Source: Microbulbifer agarilyticus (GTDB lineage: Bacteria > Pseudomonadota > Gammaproteobacteria > Pseudomonadales > Cellvibrionaceae). Taken from it: DNA of 64,000 nucleotides. Shown here one piece after another: positions 61,768-64,000 of the stretch. Position numbers and translations under genes: made by a program. Where the stretch lies: the NCBI RefSeq assembly GCF_001999945.1, contig NZ_CP019650.1, positions 2,666,001 to 2,730,000 of the forward strand, written 5' to 3'. The notes beneath the pieces were generated by a model, which made no database searches, was not told the origin of the DNA, and saw nothing but the letters and a program-made list of their open reading frames with translations. Numbering within the stretch: position 1 is the first letter of the stretch; each line of letters starts with the position of its first letter.

Positions 61768-62526
61768 ATGGCAGAAATCATCCTGATCCGACATGGCCAG
61801 GCTTCTTTTGGGGCAGACAATTATGATCGTTTAAGTACTCTCGGGCGGCAACAGTCGATCTTGCTCGGACAACACTTGAAGGACCACGGCCAAACATTCG
61901 ATCGCCTCATCTGCGGCACAATGGTGCGACATACAGAGACCGCCGACGGTATTCTGCAGGGGCTTGGGCAAGCTGTCCCTATAGAGTCCACAGCACTACT
62001 CAACGAATACCGCTTTCAAGGCCTGTTGGGCCAATTAAAGGCGCAGTACCCGGCCCGTTGGGTTGATACCGGGGATGCACGTCGAGACTACTACCACAAC
62101 ATGAAGCTGGCCCTGACTTACTGGATGCAGGGCGCAATTCAAAGAGATGGAAAAGACAGCTGGCGATCATTCCGTCAGCGCGTGAGAGAGGGGTTCAATT
62201 TTGCCTGTGGCCAAGGTGCTCGGCGCACACTACTGGTGTCCTCTGGTGGCCCAATCGCGGTGATACTCGCCAGTGTATTGGGCCTGGATGACAAGCGTCT
62301 TCGGAACCTGACCCTACAGGTAAAGAACACCAGCACCAGCCGACTGCTCTATTCCCGCAGCGATTCGGAGCCTGCCATCAGGACGCTTCCTTCAGCTGGT
62401 ACACCACCTGACACACCACCCGGCACGCCACCTGACGTATCACCCGATCGATTCACCCTCGATGGCTTCAATGACGTGGGCCATCTGCTCAGCGTCGAAC
62501 AACCACACAATGTCACCTTTGCCTGA
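61768..62526 (+). CDS. Histidine phosphatase family protein
   Basis: A 252-residue phosphoglycerate-mutase-like phosphatase: ILIRHGQASFG holds the phosphorylated histidine (His9), SSGGPIAVIL is the second conserved region. A Pro/Thr-rich repeat, TPPDTPPGTPPD, precedes the final short segment and is likely a flexible linker. Placed directly before an ACAD11-like dehydrogenase and a kinase gene, an order common in proteobacteria; it may remove phosphate from a metabolite or act as a salvage/proofreading step. Confidence 0.9.
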   Translation: MAEIILIRHGQASFGADNYDRLSTLGRQQSILLGQHLKDHGQTFDRLICGTMVRHTETADGILQGLGQAVPIESTALLNEYRFQGLLGQLKAQYPARWVDTGDARRDYYHNMKLALTYWMQGAIQRDGKDSWRSFRQRVREGFNFACGQGARRTLLVSSGGPIAVILASVLGLDDKRLRNLTLQVKNTSTSRLLYSRSDSEPAIRTLPSAGTPPDTPPGTPPDVSPDRFTLDGFNDVGHLLSVEQPHNVTFA

Positions 62527-62561
62527 TAAGAAAATCGTGGCGATGCTCGATGGAGACTGGA

Positions 62562-63812
62562 ATGCACACTTTTAGTGAAAAATCTTTACGCCTTCAGGCC
62601 GAACTCAGCGCTTTCATGGATGAATACATTTATCCCAATGAGAAAGCCTATGCCGAGCAACTCCATCAGGCAGAGAATCGCTTTGCGCCTCTGCCCCTTA
62701 TGGATAGCCTAAAGGAAAAAGCGAAATCCAAAGGTCTGTGGAATTTGTTTGTACCGGAAAGCCACAACCAGCATTGCAATCACGGTGGACTCAATAACTA
62801 CGACTATGCACCACTGGCAGAAATGATGGGCCGTGTTACCTGGTCGCCGGAGGTATTTAATTGCAATGCGCCGGACACCGGGAATATGGAAGTATTAATG
62901 AACTACGCTTCCGCCGAGCAGCAATCCCAATGGCTCCCACCGCTCCTGAACGGTGAGATTCGCTCTTCTTACGCCATGACCGAACCACAAGTTGCGTCGA
63001 GCGATGCAACGAATATTGAATTACGTATTGAAAAACAAGGCGACAACTGGGTACTGAATGGCCGCAAGTGGTTTATTACCGGGGCCATGTATGAACGGAC
63101 CAAGCTGTTTATCGTCATGGGGAAATCCGACCCGGAAAATCCCAACCGGCACAAGCAGCAAACCCAAGTTCTGGTACCGAAAGATACTCATGGAATCCAG
63201 CTTATTCGTCCACTGACAACTCTTGGTTATGACGACGCCCCCATAGGCCACGCAGAGATTGTCTTCGACAACGTACGTGTACCGCTGAACAATGTGTTGC
63301 TGGGTGAAGGTCGCGGCTTTGAAATTGCCCAGGGCCGACTGGGGCCGGGTCGTATGCATCACTGCATGCGTTTGATCGGCGCTGCGCAGCGGTCCCTGGA
63401 ACTTGCCTGCCAGCGCGCAGCCTCTCGCACAACGTTCGGCCGACCACTCAGCAAACACCAATCTGTGCGCGAGGATATATCCAAAAGCTTTTCCGAAATC
63501 GAAATGGCCCGTCTGCTGGTATTGAAAACCAGCCACAAGATGGATCAGCACGGCGTGCCAGCGAGCGTCGACATGATTGCGGCGACAAAAACCACTGTTC
63601 CACGACTGGTCCAAAATATTATCGATCGCTGTATGCAGATCCATGGCGCCGGAGGCCTGACAGAAGATTACTTTATGGCGGAAGCATTTAACTACGCACG
63701 CTGGTGTCGTCAGGCTGACGGGCCCGATCAGGTTCACCAGATGGCATTGGGTAAAAAAGTTATCGACCGATTTTCTGATGTGCAGGCCCCACAACCGGAG
63801 CAAGTGTCATGA
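62562..63812 (+). CDS. Acyl-CoA dehydrogenase, ACAD10/11 type
   Basis: A 416-residue acyl-CoA dehydrogenase-fold protein (start at 62562, GGAG 6-7 bases upstream; a frame from 62550 is also open). SYAMTEPQVASSDATNIE is the FAD/substrate loop, and CMQIHGAGGLTEDYFMAEAF is near the C terminus. Its sequence and its four-base overlap with the following phosphotransferase gene match ACAD10/11-like systems, in which a kinase phosphorylates a 4-hydroxyacyl-CoA and the dehydrogenase-fold partner eliminates phosphate (as in LvaA/LvaC of levulinate metabolism). The role here would be handling of 4-hydroxyacyl intermediates. Confidence 0.92.
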   Translation: MHTFSEKSLRLQAELSAFMDEYIYPNEKAYAEQLHQAENRFAPLPLMDSLKEKAKSKGLWNLFVPESHNQHCNHGGLNNYDYAPLAEMMGRVTWSPEVFNCNAPDTGNMEVLMNYASAEQQSQWLPPLLNGEIRSSYAMTEPQVASSDATNIELRIEKQGDNWVLNGRKWFITGAMYERTKLFIVMGKSDPENPNRHKQQTQVLVPKDTHGIQLIRPLTTLGYDDAPIGHAEIVFDNVRVPLNNVLLGEGRGFEIAQGRLGPGRMHHCMRLIGAAQRSLELACQRAASRTTFGRPLSKHQSVREDISKSFSEIEMARLLVLKTSHKMDQHGVPASVDMIAATKTTVPRLVQNIIDRCMQIHGAGGLTEDYFMAEAFNYARWCRQADGPDQVHQMALGKKVIDRFSDVQAPQPEQVS

Positions 63813-64000
63813 ATGCGGCCGCACTGGATCTCAAAACCGATCGTTTGGCAAATTACCTGGAACAACATGTCCCCGGCTTTCAGGGGCCTCTGACCGCCAG
63901 CAAGTTTGCCGGTGGTCAATCAAACCCGACCTTTCTGATCCAGGCCAAAAGCGGCAAATATGTTTTGCGTCGCAAACCACCTGGTACGCTATTGAAGTCC
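63809..64000 (+). CDS. Phosphotransferase (APH-like kinase), N-terminal part, cut by window edge
   Basis: 64 residues of an aminoglycoside-phosphotransferase-fold kinase of the ACAD10/11 or LvaA group. The N-terminal lobe shows KFAGGQSNPTFLI (glycine-rich nucleotide loop) and KYVLRRKPPGTLLKS (ATP lysine region). The ATG overlaps the stop of the preceding dehydrogenase (ATGA, 63809-63812), so the two are translationally coupled. Expected substrate is a hydroxyacyl-CoA; the rest lies outside the window. Confidence 0.9.
   Translation, partial: MNAAALDLKTDRLANYLEQHVPGFQGPLTASKFAGGQSNPTFLIQAKSGKYVLRRKPPGTLLKS

Overview
The window looks like a chromosomal segment of a free-living, probably marine, aerobic gammaproteobacterium. 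The evidence is gene content (an mmsR-mmsAB type valine operon, kbl-tdh, TonB receptors, a large acyl-CoA catabolic island) and codon and GC character; a Microbulbifer or other Cellvibrionales-type host would fit, but no rRNA or other taxonomic marker is present. No tRNA, rRNA, insertion sequence, CRISPR array or prophage gene was recognised.

Layout. 1-2 kb: the end of a thiamine-diphosphate decarboxylase-type enzyme and an aldehyde dehydrogenase. 2-5 kb: a small ORF, then kbl-tdh (threonine to glycine plus acetyl-CoA). 5-11.8 kb: an AraC-type regulator (mmsR) divergent from a five-gene valine/isobutyrate operon (mmsA, isobutyryl-CoA dehydrogenase, enoyl-CoA hydratase, 3-hydroxyisobutyryl-CoA hydrolase, mmsB). 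From 11.85 kb to the right edge: a catabolic island of more than 52 kb. It holds an SDR-ThuA-acyl-CoA dehydrogenase operon and a divergent Zn-alcohol dehydrogenase; a complete coenzyme F420 operon (npdG, cofE, cofD, cofC, fbiC); a secreted diheme cytochrome; two paralogous TonB receptors; a carotenoid-oxygenase/NTF2-like/SDR operon; an F420-type flavin reductase (PPOX fold) and a cytochrome P450; a 12-gene minus-strand operon from about 50.0 down to 36.6 kb (second carotenoid oxygenase, complete E1a-E1b-E2-E3 2-oxoacid dehydrogenase, DUF35/thiolase pair, Rieske oxygenase, two SDRs, acyl-CoA ligase, second PPOX protein); a CurA-like reductase, an ABM-domain protein, a molybdopterin oxidoreductase, a succinate-semialdehyde-type dehydrogenase and a TetR regulator; and finally an acyl-CoA dehydrogenase, a coniferyl-aldehyde-type dehydrogenase, a double rubredoxin-reductase fusion and a phosphatase/ACAD/kinase module cut by the edge.

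The island is tied together by a repeated inverted repeat, AAACA(A/G)T-N8-ACTGTTT (or N4 in two or three copies), seen at nine intergenic sites and nowhere in the flanking housekeeping operons. Several copies cover a -35 or follow a -10. The TetR gene at 56.4 kb is the only specific regulator inside the island and has a copy in its own leader, so it is the obvious candidate for a single repressor of the whole island.

Working model (inference): a hydrophobic, oxygenated or unsaturated compound is taken up by the TonB receptors, attacked by the diheme cytochrome, P450, Rieske oxygenase and two double-bond-cleaving carotenoid-oxygenase-type enzymes, and the aldehydes and acids formed are oxidised, activated to CoA thioesters and broken down by thiolase/ACAD chemistry and the dedicated 2-oxoacid dehydrogenase. 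The F420 operon plus two PPOX-fold reductases suggest that at least one step is an F420H2-dependent reduction. The substrate cannot be read from the sequence.
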